Translations under genes and position numbers: made by a program
Shown: positions 1-7,801 of the stretch, piece by piece
Numbering within the stretch: position 1 is the first letter of the stretch
Layout of the letters: every line of letters begins with the position of its first letter
Source: Actinomycetales bacterium
GTDB taxonomy: Bacteria; Actinomycetota; Actinomycetes; Actinomycetales; Dermatophilaceae
Assembly: GCA_016710385.1 (NCBI GenBank)
Contig: JADJVX010000025.1
Coordinates: forward strand, 1 to 21,497
Length of the DNA stretch: 21,497 nt
Direction: 5' to 3'
Notes under the pieces: generated by a model
Told to the model about the DNA's origin: nothing
Database searches by the model: none
What the model saw: the letters and a program-made list of their open reading frames with translations, nothing else

Positions 1-397
1 TCAGCCGACCATCCGACAGCCCATCCAGCCGACCATCCAGCCGCCCATCGCTCCGCCACAGCCACAGGCCGTCCGACCACCTGCTGGACCTGGACGCCAC
101 AGCCACCCGAGATCGCCCGGATGCACATGCACCGAGGGCGTCATGCTGCCAGACCCGACGACATCGACGACTTCCTCCAGCATCGCAACGGTCGCCTGCT
201 GCACGGGTGAACCCCATGGGACCAGATAACCCAACCCCACACCGACTACGCACGCAGTTTGAGGGCGAGGCAGCAGAGAAGCTCTTTGCCATCCGGCTTC
301 CGGAGCCGCAGAACGTGCGCCCAGACGCACGTTGTGCCCAGCCGTACGTGCACCCAGCGGCCCAGGAGCGACACGGAGCGCCGCGCAGCGGAACTAG
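1..397. other. Left edge without a recognisable gene
   Basis: No reading frame here resembles a family I know. The first 50 bases hold an imperfect direct repeat built on GCCGACCATCC/GCCGCCCATC. One plus-strand frame is open from the window edge to a stop at 208-210 and could be the C-terminal tail of a gene cut by the edge; its last residues include DDIDDFLQHRNGRLLHG, but I cannot name it. A perfect 8-bp inverted repeat with a 6-nt loop lies at 312-333 (AACGTGCG / CGCACGTT). Its role, operator or transcript hairpin, is unknown. Confidence 0.3.
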
Positions 398-430
398 CCG
401 GGGTATGCCGTGCGGCACGGCATACCCCGG
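398..430 (-). terminator. Perfect inverted repeat made of two head-to-head CGGCATAC octamers
   Basis: A 33-nt perfect inverted repeat with 16-bp arms around one central G contains GTATGCCG at 403 and CGGCATAC at 418. It begins 43 bp beyond the stop of the reductase gene that ends at 473 on the minus strand, so it is placed as a hairpin terminator for that gene. There is no T-tract, which is common for actinobacterial terminators. It is one of four similar inverted pairs, all placed after gene ends. Confidence 0.6.
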
Positions 431-472
431 CTGTTGAGCGTCCTGAGCGGGTCGGCAGGCGACCCGCCCCGA

Positions 473-1517
473 TCAGGGAACCGGACGCCCGGGCGGCGGC
501 CATTCGGCCGGAGCGGCCGGAAGTAGCCCTCGACGTGGACAGGTCGGGGTCGGCGCCGGTCCGAGGGCCCGGACCTTGCAGGCCTCGACGAGTCGGTTTA
601 CCGGCGATGAAGACGCTGTGGCTGGCCCAGTGACGGGAAGACCTGGCTCGAGCATCGCGGGGATGCGGCCAGACTTTGCCCCTCCGGGGGGCCTCGCCAC
701 CGGTGTAGGTCGGGACGAAGGTGAACTTGCGGTGCTTCTTCTCCCACCGGGCCACGAGGCCACTGGTCGAAGACGTCGGCCTGGGTGCGCGCGAGAAGAT
801 CAGCGTGACGCCGAACTTGGAAGCCACGCCGCAGCGCGCCAACAGTGAGGTGGAGGATGGGGCCAGGCCCGAGCCCGAGGCCAGACACGATAGGCTCGAC
901 GGAGGGGTCTCCGACGAAGGTGCGGCAGGGACCGAGAGCAGCAACTGGTCTCCGACACTGAGCTTGTCGTGCACCCAGCCGCTCGTGGCCCCGCCCGCGA
1001 CCTTGGTGATCGCGGTGGATCTCGCCGTCCGGACGGGGAGCGTTGGCGATCGAGTAGGAGCGCGGCGGCGCATCGGCCGCGGCGTTGCCGAACATGACGT
1101 ATTGACCCGGCCAGTAGCGCAGGTTCTCACCAAGCGGCCGCAACTGCACCCTCGAGCATCGAGGGGGTCCGCCGGATGCGGTCGGTGGCGACGAAGGGGA
1201 CGTTCTCGCGCGGTGGGAAGAGCTTCTGCAGCGCTTCGACGGTGCGGGCGAACTCGATGTCGAGGTGTTGGTCAGCGGCTTGGCCATGCACATCAGGCCA
1301 TAGCCCTCGGCGGTCGGCCCGGCTGAGCGCCATGTCCAGGACCATGCCCTGGTCGAAGGAGCCGTCGAGGACCTTGGTCTTGCATTGCCACAGGCGCCCG
1401 CGCGGCAGTTGTTCGGCATCATGTAGCCGGCCTTCTTCCAAGGCGGTGAGCACCGTGTCGCCGGCTTCGCAGGGAACCTCGTGCCCGGAGGGCTGGGAGG
1501 CGGATTGTCGCTGTCAT
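473..1517 (-). pseudogene. Ferredoxin-FAD-NAD(P)H reductase component, multiply frameshifted
   Basis: Joining fragments from three minus-strand frames rebuilds a protein of about 348 residues in the order 2Fe-2S ferredoxin, FAD domain, NAD domain, as in reductases of soluble di-iron monooxygenases (MmoC, phenol hydroxylase P5, PrmB). Visible landmarks are the Cys-X4-Cys-X2-Cys cluster motif NNCRAGACG-QCKTKVLDG, the distal cysteine in YGLMCMAKPLT, the flavin motif RSYSIANAP and the nucleotide-binding stretch LASGSGLAPILHLTVG. It should pass electrons from NAD(P)H through FAD and 2Fe-2S to an oxygenase, most likely the di-iron protein just upstream. The start is the ATG at 1517, with a weak AGGGA upstream; the end is the stop at 473 in the last good frame. 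At least five indels are needed. One is clear: a missing C at about 1388 breaks Cys-Gly-Gln-Cys. The domain order argues against PaaE, whose ferredoxin is C-terminal. The substrate is unknown. Confidence 0.7.
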
Positions 1518-1548
1518 GGTCCCTATCTTCGTGGTCGAGGTTCAGCGG

Positions 1549-1604
1549 TCGAGCGGGTGTCGAGCGGGTGTCGAGCCGATGTCAATCGAATGTCAATCGG
1601 GTTG
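1549..1604. repeat. Five 11-bp direct repeats upstream of the reductase gene
   Basis: Five consecutive units with a period of 11 bp (the last is 12) lie 32-87 bp upstream of the reductase ATG: TCGAGCGGGTG twice, TCGAGCCGATG, TCAATCGAATG and TCAATCGGGTTG. A short inverted repeat, GGTTG-CGACT-CAACC, follows at 1600-1614. A period of about one helical turn puts every unit on the same DNA face, as in the direct-repeat sites of OmpR/PhoP-type response regulators. A regulatory array is therefore plausible, but the sequence alone does not prove it. Confidence 0.55.
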
Positions 1605-1712
1605 CGACTCAACCGAATGGGCCGCTACCGCGCAAGGGGGCGAGTGACCGTGAAACTCGCCACTCAGAGCCGCTAGAACGGGTGGAACACAGTGGAAATG
1701 CCGGAACAGACC

Positions 1713-1754
1713 GAAGGGGTATGCCGGGGGGTGAGACCGCGGCATACCCCCTTC
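1713..1754 (-). terminator. Inverted CGGCATAC pair downstream of the di-iron gene
   Basis: Arms at 1713-1726 (GAAGGGGTATGCCG) and 1740-1754 (CGGCATACCCCCTTC) pair with one unpaired base and a 13-nt loop. The hairpin starts 44 bp beyond the stop at 1798 of the minus-strand di-iron gene and lies before the repeat array and start of the reductase gene. This suggests that the reductase has its own promoter. Confidence 0.55.
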
Positions 1755-1797
1755 GTGCGTTGTCATCAGAACCGATCACGCGCCAATCAGCGCTGGA

Positions 1798-2821
1798 TCA
1801 GAACACCGGAATGATGTCGTCCATATCGATGTCGCTGATCTCTTCGCCGGTGATGCCGACCTCGGGGATCGCGGGGAGGGGATGTTGTAGCGGTCGAGCA
1901 CGCCCTTCAGGTTGAGCATGGCCGAACGCCAGTTTTCCTTCTTCTGCTCGTACTCGGGAATGAAGAGCCAGCCGCACGTGCGATGGCCTCGCCCTCGCGC
2001 TGAGCCGGGATGAAGTCCTCGGGGAGGTCCCAGAACTCCATCGGCGGCTCGAAGAGCACGGCCGAGAGGAACAGGTAGCCGGCGCGGATCTGCTTGGTGA
2101 TGAGGCTGCGCTCGGACACGTCCAGCTTCGGGTAGTCGCGCTCCATGAGCGACATGCAGATCGCCATGTGACGACCCTCGTCGCGACCGATGTTGCGGAA
2201 GGCGGCCTGGTACACAGGCTCCCTTCGCGCCGGCGGCCATCTGGTGGAAGATCGTCGCAGCGGCGATCTCGCCCATGAGGAAGGACGAGAAGAGGATGGC
2301 CAGCGAGTAGCGCGGGACAGCCTTCTTGTGCTCACTCAGTAGCGGCCGCCGTTGAAGTACAGCCGCTTGGTGTTCTTCTGGAGGCGCTTCCCGAGCTCGG
2401 TCTTGGGCTCGTAGGTGAGCGGGTCCGGGTGCTCGAGCAACTTGGTGATGGACAGGCCGCACATCTGCTCGTGCATCTGCTCGTCACGGGTCACCGAAAG
2501 AAGCACCGGCGGACGGCGTCCTCTTCGTGGACCTCGTAGGTCTTGATGAGAGCCTCGGCAAACACCGGCGGGGCGGATGCGTCGAAGACCGACAGCAGCG
2601 TCCACCAGTACGCGATCGCCTCGCGCTGCTCCCACGTGTAGGAGCTCGGGTCAAAGGTGTCCCAGGGGAGCTTCAGCGGGTCCCACTGGTCACGTTGGGA
2701 AGAGGGCCCAGATCTCTCCATCTTGGCCGTCTCCCGGTGCCAGCTCAACCGGGTAAACGTTGGGCTGCTCGGTCTCCGGCGGCATCTCCATGCTTCCTGC
2801 GAAGCGCTCTTTGCTGCTCAT
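1798..2821 (-). pseudogene. Ferritin-like di-iron carboxylate protein (putative oxygenase/oxidase), frameshifted
   Basis: The reconstructed protein of about 341 residues starts MSSKERFAGSMEMPPETEQ and ends DDIIPVF. It shows the spacing of a four-helix di-iron site: a glutamate in KTYEVHEED, then DEQMH (ExxH), GEIAAATIFHQM, and DEGRH (second ExxH). This is the ligand set of the ferritin-like superfamily that includes RNR R2, R2-like oxidases and bacterial multicomponent oxygenases. I cannot assign the subfamily or the substrate. The reductase gene downstream is a natural electron donor and the MarR-type gene upstream a natural regulator. At least four indels break the frame, near 2745, 2495, 2340-2230 and 1960-1880. 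Conservation on both sides of each break suggests assembly errors rather than decay. No clear Shine-Dalgarno sequence precedes the ATG at 2821. Confidence 0.65.
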
Positions 2822-2845
2822 AGGCCCGAGAGAGTAGATGTCGCA

Positions 2846-2862
2846 ACCTAGATTGTCTAGGT
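2846..2862. promoter_or_regulatory. Perfect 7-3-7 inverted repeat, candidate MarR operator
   Basis: ACCTAGA-TTG-TCTAGGT is a perfect palindrome with 7-bp half-sites, 24 bp upstream of the di-iron ATG and just downstream of the MarR-type gene. Its size and its position across the likely promoter or leader fit a MarR-family operator. The binding protein is inferred only from adjacency. Confidence 0.5.
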
Positions 2863-2885
2863 CTTGACTACCTGGGTGCTCGGCC

Positions 2886-3347
2886 TCACACTGACCGATC
2901 GGTCGGGAAAGGTACGACCGACTGAATCACCCCTTGAGGTGCCCTCCAAAGGGGGTCTGCAGAGCCGCTCGGGGCTACTCGGTGCGACCGCGCAACAGCC
3001 GGCAGTCGCCGGTCGGCCGATTCGCGGTGTCGCTCGACCAGGCCGTCGCGTTCGAGTGTGTTGAGGACGCTCGACACGGCCGCTCGCGACAGGCCCGAGT
3101 AGCGGGCGATCTCCCGCGGCTCCATCTCAGCAGCGACCCATACGCAAAACATCACCCGGAAACCTGCCATGCTCCACCCGGCCTCGCGGTGCACCTGGGA
3201 TTCGAGCCGGTGGACCAACATCGTCGACAGGCGCACGAGGTTGAAGGATGCGCGCAGGGCGAGCAAGTCTGCGTCAGGGTGGGTCGTGGCGACTTGCTGG
3301 GCTGCGGCGGACTCGAACCCGTCCGACGAGCCCGGGTTGATCATCAC
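2886..3347 (-). CDS. MarR-family transcriptional regulator with unusual C-terminus
   Basis: The 153-residue product has the MarR layout: an N-terminal dimer helix (LLALRASFNLVRLSTMLVHRLE), then a winged helix-turn-helix (EPREIARYSGLSRAAVSSVL recognition region, NTLERDGLVERHRESADRRL wing). MarR proteins are ligand-responsive dimeric repressors, often of neighbouring degradation or oxygenase genes. After the wing at about residue 113 the expected beta-strand and two C-terminal dimerisation helices are not recognisable. A single indel after SADRRL would instead give PRAALQTPFGGHLKG and a stop at 2927-2929, for about 140 residues. The C-terminus is therefore uncertain. The start is the ATG pair at 3347/3344. 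The gene is co-oriented with the di-iron and reductase genes. Confidence 0.75.
   Translation of the reverse strand: MMINPGSSDGFESAAAQQVATTHPDADLLALRASFNLVRLSTMLVHRLESQVHREAGWSMAGFRVMFCVWVAAEMEPREIARYSGLSRAAVSSVLNTLERDGLVERHRESADRRLPAVARSHRVAPSGSADPLWRAPQGVIQSVVPFPTDRSV
2893..2904. promoter_or_regulatory. 12-bp perfect palindrome GACCGATCGGTC
   Basis: This second palindrome lies 83 bp upstream of the di-iron start, inside the last codons of the MarR ORF as read, or in the intergenic space if the frame is corrected to end at 2927. It could be an operator half of the same regulatory region, but short palindromes of this composition also occur by chance in GC-rich DNA. Confidence 0.25.
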
Positions 3348-3500
3348 AACTCACATGATGTCACCCTTGACGATCCCTGTCAGGGGCTCACGTCCCGACT
3401 TGGGCTCGGACTGTCCTCGTTCCGCACGCATTCCGGTATGCCGTCAGGCCGGAGGTGGCGACCGGAGGCCGAGGCGAAGGCATGGAGAGGTCCGAGAGTC

Positions 3501-3563
3501 GGGAGGCGGGAGGCGGGGGGCGGGACGTCGGGGGTGGGACGTCGCGGGTGGGACGTCGGGGGG
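3501..3563 (+). repeat. G-quadruplex-prone G-runs and three 14-bp tandem repeats
   Basis: The intergenic stretch between the MarR start (3347) and the VOC gene (3671) holds a run of G3+ tracts. Positions 3501-3524 read G3-N4-G3-N4-G6-N1-G3, a textbook quadruplex pattern on the plus strand. They run into three tandem 14-bp units at 3522-3563, GGGACGTCGGGGGT with small variants, each containing ACGTC. The rest of 3348-3670 shows two single CGGCATAC-type octamers (3436 and 3597) and no gene. Confidence 0.6.
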
Positions 3564-3670
3564 CGGGGAGGCGAGATGCGGAGGGTGGCGAGTGGGCGGC
3601 ATACAGTGGCGTGAGCCACGTCACGTCCTCGCGGCGCGGCGCGATCCCACCGCCCCTCAGGAGCCGCGTG

Positions 3671-4209
3671 ATGACCCAGACCTACCCGGTGTCCCGACCT
3701 GCCTGTGGTTCGACACCGAGGCCGGTACCGCAGCCCGGCTCTACACCAGCCTGGTGCCCGACAGCGAGATCAGGCAGATCAGTCACTACGGCTCGGAAAA
3801 CGAACACGGTGAGACCGGTTCGGTCCTACAGGTCGAATTCCGGCTTGGCACACAGCAATTCGTCGCCCTCAACGGCGGACCGATCTTCAGGCACTCGCCC
3901 GCGGCGTCGATCCAGGTCTTCTGCCCCGACCAGGTGGAAGTGGATCGGCTCTGGTACAGGCTGCTCGAAGGCGGCGGCGAAGAGTCGCAATGTGGCTGGC
4001 TCACCGACCGGTTCGGCCTGTCGTGGCAGATCATCCCGACCCGACTGGGCGAACTCGCCGGCGACCCGGACCCCGAGCGCGCCTCCCGGGTCATCGCCGC
4101 GATGCTGCAGATGCGCAAGCTCGACATCGCCGCGCTGGAAGCCGCCGCCGACGCCCCGGCCAATTCCCCGGCCAATTCCCCGACCGACGCCCCGACCACG
4201 CAGGCGTGA
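3671..4209 (+). CDS. VOC-superfamily (PhnB-like) protein, one frameshift near the start
   Basis: The product of about 178 residues carries the PhnB-like vicinal-oxygen-chelate pattern: TCLWFDTEAGTAARLYTSL, FVALNGGPIF, then WLTDRFGLSWQIIPTRLGEL. Such proteins are usually small metal-binding or ligand-binding beta-alpha-beta-beta-beta domains; the substrate cannot be read from sequence. The ATG at 3671 has a good AGGAG at 3659-3663, but its frame differs from the conserved frame, so one indel between about 3684 and 3700 is inferred. The tail contains a tandem PANSPANSPTDAPTT segment encoded by a near-perfect duplicated 15-bp unit. Its stop overlaps the region of the next start, so the two genes are probably co-transcribed. 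Confidence 0.75.
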
Positions 4210-4220
4210 ATCGAGCCCTC

Positions 4221-4769
4221 ATGCGACCAGTGACCGCAGCCCTGTTCAGCTCGATCGACGGCGTCGTCGAATCCCCCCACCTCTTCCAGTTTGACCACTT
4301 CGACGCTGACATGGGCGGGCTGATGACCCAGGCCCTCAGCGGTGCCGACGCGGTCGTCATGGGCCGACGCACCTACGACGAGTGGTCGCAGTACTGGCCC
4401 GCCAACACCGACGACGGCTTCGGCGACTTCATCAATCCGATCCGTAAGTACGTCGCGTCGAGCACGCTCACCGACCCACTCGCGTGGCAGAACTCGACCA
4501 TCATCCCCGGCGACGCCGTCGACTTCGTCCGCGAACTCAAGCAGACCGAGGGTGCCGGCATCGTCGTCACCGGCTCGATCTCGCTGGTGCGCCAGCTGCT
4601 CCTGGCTGGGGTCCTCGACCGGCTCACCCTCATGGTCCACCCGGTCGTGGCCGGCGCAGGGCTGCGGCACCTGTTCGACCCGGACGAGAAGACCATCCGC
4701 CTCGAGCTCGTCGACCACACCGTCACGGTCTCGGGCAACGCGATCCTCACCTACGCATTGCGCTCCTGA
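4221..4769 (+). CDS. RibD C-terminal / dihydrofolate-reductase-fold protein
   Basis: The 182-residue product has the RibD-C/DHFR pattern: an N-terminal strand and turn FSSIDGVVESP, VVMGRRTYDEW with the nucleotide-facing GRRTY, IVVTGSISLVRQLL for the second half of the NADPH site, and MVHPVVAGAGLRHLF near the end. Stand-alone members are predicted NADPH-dependent reductases of unknown substrate and are not necessarily involved in riboflavin synthesis. I prefer the ATG at 4221 because the conserved strand begins right after it. A GTG at 4206 would overlap the previous stop by GTGA and add five residues. A strong hairpin follows 17 bp after the stop. Confidence 0.8.
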   Translation: MRPVTAALFSSIDGVVESPHLFQFDHFDADMGGLMTQALSGADAVVMGRRTYDEWSQYWPANTDDGFGDFINPIRKYVASSTLTDPLAWQNSTIIPGDAVDFVRELKQTEGAGIVVTGSISLVRQLLLAGVLDRLTLMVHPVVAGAGLRHLFDPDEKTIRLELVDHTVTVSGNAILTYALRS

Positions 4770-4786
4770 GCGGCCTGGGCCCGCAG

Positions 4787-4821
4787 CCGCCTGTATGCCG
4801 TGTGACACGGCATACAGGCGG
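4787..4821 (+). terminator. Perfect 35-nt inverted repeat with paired octamers
   Basis: Seventeen-base arms around a single central base contain GTATGCCG at 4793 and CGGCATAC at 4808. It begins 17 bp after the RibD-like stop and ends 60 bp before the next gene. Position and stem strength fit an intrinsic terminator without a T-tract. Confidence 0.7.
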
Positions 4822-4847
4822 GGGTCAAGGACCGCTCGCCTTCCAGG

Positions 4848-4881
4848 TGAGCAAGCGCTTACCGGCAAGTAGGATCCGATC
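4848..4881 (+). promoter_or_regulatory. Candidate leaderless promoter with AAGCGCTT palindrome before etfD
   Basis: TAGGAT at 4870-4875 fits the actinobacterial -10 pattern TAnnnT and ends 6 nt before the ATG at 4882, which would place transcription start at the initiation codon. The same bases contain AGGA, which could instead be a Shine-Dalgarno sequence. The upstream AGCAAGCGCTTACC (4850-4863) has a perfect AAGCGCTT core resembling fatty-acid-related TetR operators, but its outer positions do not pair well. Confidence 0.35.
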
Positions 4882-7182
4882 ATGAGCGCCCTGCAGATCA
4901 CCGCCATTGCGCTGTGCTTCACCATCCCGCTGTTGGGGTGGGCGTTGCTCTTCCGGCAGGCGTTCCGCTTCTATCGGCTGTTCCAGACCGGGGCACCCGA
5001 CACGAGCCGGCGCGACCAGCCCACCACGCGCGCACTGACGGTGCTGCGCGAGTTCCTCGGGCACACCCGGATGAAGCGCAAGCCATGGGTGTCGGTGGCG
5101 CACTGGTTCACCGCATTGGGGTTCCTCATCCTCTTCGCCACCCTGGTCAACGCGTTCTTCCAGCTCATCTGGGCTGACTTCCGGCTGCCGGTCGTCGGGC
5201 ACTTCCCGCCCTTCGAGTGGCTCATCGAGTTGTTCGCGGTGACCGGGTTTATCGGCATCGTCTTCCTCATGCTGGTCCGCCAGAAGGAACACCCGCGCTC
5301 CTCCGAGGGTGACCGCGGCCGCCGCAGCCGATTCTTCGGATCGACGTGGTGGCAGGCCTATTACGTCGAGATCACCATCCTCGTCGTCATGGTGTGCATC
5401 CTGTCGTTGCGCACCCAGGAGGCCGCGCTCATCGCGCGCATCGAGCCCGACACCAACATCGCCCTGCACTTCCCCTGACCGGCTGGGCGCGTGGCATCTG
5501 GGGTGGCCTGTCCGAGCAGTGGCTGCGCGAGTCGATCTATGTCGTCGCGGCGACCAAGATCCTGGTGAGCTTCGCGTGGATGATCACGGTCTCGCTCACC
5601 CCGACGATGGGCGTGGCGTGGCACCGTTTCCTCGCGTTCGTCAACATCTTCTTCAAGCGTCATGCCGACGGGCGCACCAGCCTCGGCGCGGTGCAGCCGA
5701 TGATGGTCGGCGGCGCGCCCATCGACCTCGAGCAGATCGAAGACCTCGACGAGGACGCCGCCCTCGGGGTGGGCAAGGCCGAGCACTTCACCTGGAAGGG
5801 CTTGCTCGACTTCACCACGTGCACCGAGTGTGGCCGCTGCCAGGCGCAGTGCCCGGCGTGGAACACCGACAAGCCGCTCTCACCCAAGCTGCTCGTCATG
5901 ACGCTGCGCGACCACGCCCACGCCAAGGCCCCCTACCTCATGGCCACCGAGGGCGACCGCGCCGACCTGCCCGCGCACACCCTCAAACTCGCCGATGCGC
6001 CGCTGATCGGTGAGCCGACGGCATACGACGTCAGCCACCCGCTGACGGCATACGACGCCCTGGGCACCGACGGGGTCATCCACGAGGACGTGCTCTGGTC
6101 GTGCACGACGTGCGGCGCCTGCGTCGAGCAGTGCCCGGTCGACATCGAGCACGTCGACGCGATCGTCGACATGCGCCGCTATCAGAACCTCATCGCCAGC
6201 GCTTTCCCGTCCGAGCTCGGCGGCCTGTTCAAGAACCTTGAGAAGAACTCCAACCCCTGGGGCCTGGCCCCGCGGATGCCGGATGGACTGGGCCAAGGGC
6301 CTGCCCTTCGACGTGCCGGTCGTCGGCGCCGACATCGAGGACCTCGCCGAGGTCGACTACCTCTTCTGGGTCGGCTGCGCAGGCGCCTTCGAGGACCGCG
6401 CCAAGCGCACCTCCCGCGCGGTCGCTGAACTCCTGCACACCGCCGGGGTCACGTATGCCGTGCTCGGAGACGGCGAGGCCTGCACTGGCGACTCTGCGCG
6501 CCGGGCCGGCAACGAGTTCCTCTTCCAGATGCTCGCGCAGCAGAACGTCGAGGTGCTCAAGGAGGTCGGCGCGACCAAGATCGTCGTCACCTGTGCGCAC
6601 TGCTTCAACACTCTCAAGAACGAATACCCGCAGCTGGGTGGCCACTACGAGGTGCTGCACCACACCCAGCTGCTCAACCGGCTGGTCCGCGAGGGCCGGC
6701 TCACCCCGGTGTCCCGCCCCGGCGAGTCCGGCGGCACCAAGGACGCCTCCACGGCCCCGACGGTCACCTATCACGACCCGTGTTACCTCGGCCGGCACAA
6801 CCACGTCTACGCGCCGCCGCGCGAGCTGCTCGGCGCCCTGCCCGGGGTCTCGCTGTCGGAGATGCCGCGACACGGCGAGAAGTCGTTCTGCTGCGGCGCA
6901 GGTGGCGCGCGGATGTGGATGGAGGAGCGCCTGGGCACCCGAATCAACGTCAACCGGGCCACTGAGGCGGTCGGGACGGGAGCGGCCCGTATCGCGGTTG
7001 GTTGCCCATTCTGTAAGGTCATGCTCAGCGACGGCGTGAACAAGCTCGTCGAGGAGTCCAAGGTCGCCGAAGGTGCGGTCGAGGTCGTCGATGTCGCCCA
7101 GATGCTGCTCGCCGCGGTGCGCCGCGGCCAGGAGCCGGGTGCGGCGACGACCGAAGCGCCAGCACCGGTTCCGGCCTCCTAG
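4882..7182 (+). CDS. EtfD/FadF-like membrane iron-sulfur reductase, two frameshifts
   Basis: The reconstructed protein of about 766 residues has about five N-terminal membrane helices (for example ITAIALCFTIPLLGWALLF and WFTALGFLILFATLVNAFF). Two 4Fe-4S ferredoxin motifs follow, CTECGRCQAQCP and CTTCGACVEQCP, then a CCG/heterodisulfide-reductase-type half with CAHCFNTLKNEYPQ, HDPCYLGRHN, FCCGAGGARMWMEE and CPFCKVML. This is the layout of mycobacterial EtfD (Rv0338c) and of FadF-type proteins, which take electrons from the electron-transfer flavoprotein during acyl-CoA oxidation and pass them to the quinone pool. Indels lie near 5475 (ALHFP, then LTGWARGIWGG) and 6275 (WGLAPRM, then DWAKGLPF). 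Conservation is intact on either side, so the gene is probably whole in the organism. No etfAB lies in the window. Confidence 0.85.
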
Positions 7183-7257
7183 ACCCGTCGCGTCGGTTCG
7201 GGCCGAGACCTCGGACGAGGTGCCCAGGAGGGGTCAGCCCGATCCGGCGCGACGTGC

Positions 7258-7292
7258 GCGGCACGGCATACCTGCGTGGTATGCCGTGCCGC
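7258..7292 (+). terminator. 15-bp inverted repeat with 5-nt loop after etfD
   Basis: Perfect arms at 7258-7272 and 7278-7292 carry CGGCATAC at 7264 and GTATGCCG at 7279. They are separated by TGCGT and lie 75 bp after the etfD stop. Here the octamers run CGGCATAC then GTATGCCG, the reverse of the order in the other three pairs, yet they still form a hairpin. Confidence 0.65.
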
Positions 7293-7331
7293 CGTCATGT
7301 GTGGGGCCGGTGCGCGCCCGTTGCGGGGCCG

Positions 7332-7373
7332 TCAGCCGAGGCCGATCTTGGCCAGCCACTTCTTGGCTGCGAC
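7332..7373 (-). pseudogene. C-terminal remnant of a glycine-betaine-binding protein (OpuAC-like)
   Basis: The minus-strand codons read VAAKKWLAKIGLG and a stop, against VVAKEWLAKVGLG and a stop at the end of the OpuC binding protein at 9908. Over these 42 bp I count 36 identical bases. Upstream (7374 to about 7700) I cannot follow the rest of the protein in any frame. It looks like the eroded end of a second copy, or of a copy moved by rearrangement. Confidence 0.5.
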
Positions 7374-7801
7374 GGTCCCGACCGGGCGGGCCGCGTCGCT
7401 GGAGCTCCCGGGCCAAGTGCAGATTGGCAAGCTTGACTGGGAGTAAGCCGACGCGGCGAATGGGCCGCCTCCGGATTGTCTTCCAGGCACCAGGAGTTCG
7501 GACAGGGCGAAGTGCCAGCGATGACGGTCGAACTGCTCCATCTTGTGACGCGGACGATCTCGCGCGACGCCGCCTGCCCGCAGCGACATTACGCTCGGCG
7601 AGGATGACCTTCGCGACACGGCCAGCGAACTCTCGGGCGGGGACCCGGCCGATCGACGGCAAGGCCTGCGAAGCCAGCGCTTACCCAACCGACACCGCTG
7701 GTCCTAGCGACCTCGGTGACACCGGGAGCGGTTGGTGCGCGGCGAATTATTGGGTGCGCGTACTCAGGCGTGAGGTGTTGCGCGCGCCTAGGGTGGGCCG
7801 C
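7374..7801. other. Stretch without an intact gene, upstream of the hydrolase cassette
   Basis: No reading frame resembles a known family, although several long chance ORFs cross it. If the OpuAC-like tail at 7332 was once a full gene, this is where its body lay, now unrecognisable. A somewhat AT-richer patch at 7743-7750 (GAATTATT) may belong to the promoter of the gene starting at 7802, but no convincing -35/-10 pair is visible. Confidence 0.3.

Noticed and set aside
246..1133. 295-codon minus-strand ORF as a single intact protein
   Set aside because: Only its middle (SVGDQLLLS to FTFVPTYTGG) matches the reductase, and it runs on past the likely true end through the hairpin at 398-430.
1798..2821. 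PaaA or BoxB (phenylacetyl-CoA or benzoyl-CoA epoxidase subunit)
   Set aside because: The di-iron spacing is general to ferritin-like proteins, the surrounding sequence does not resemble either enzyme, and the reductase domain order is not that of PaaE.
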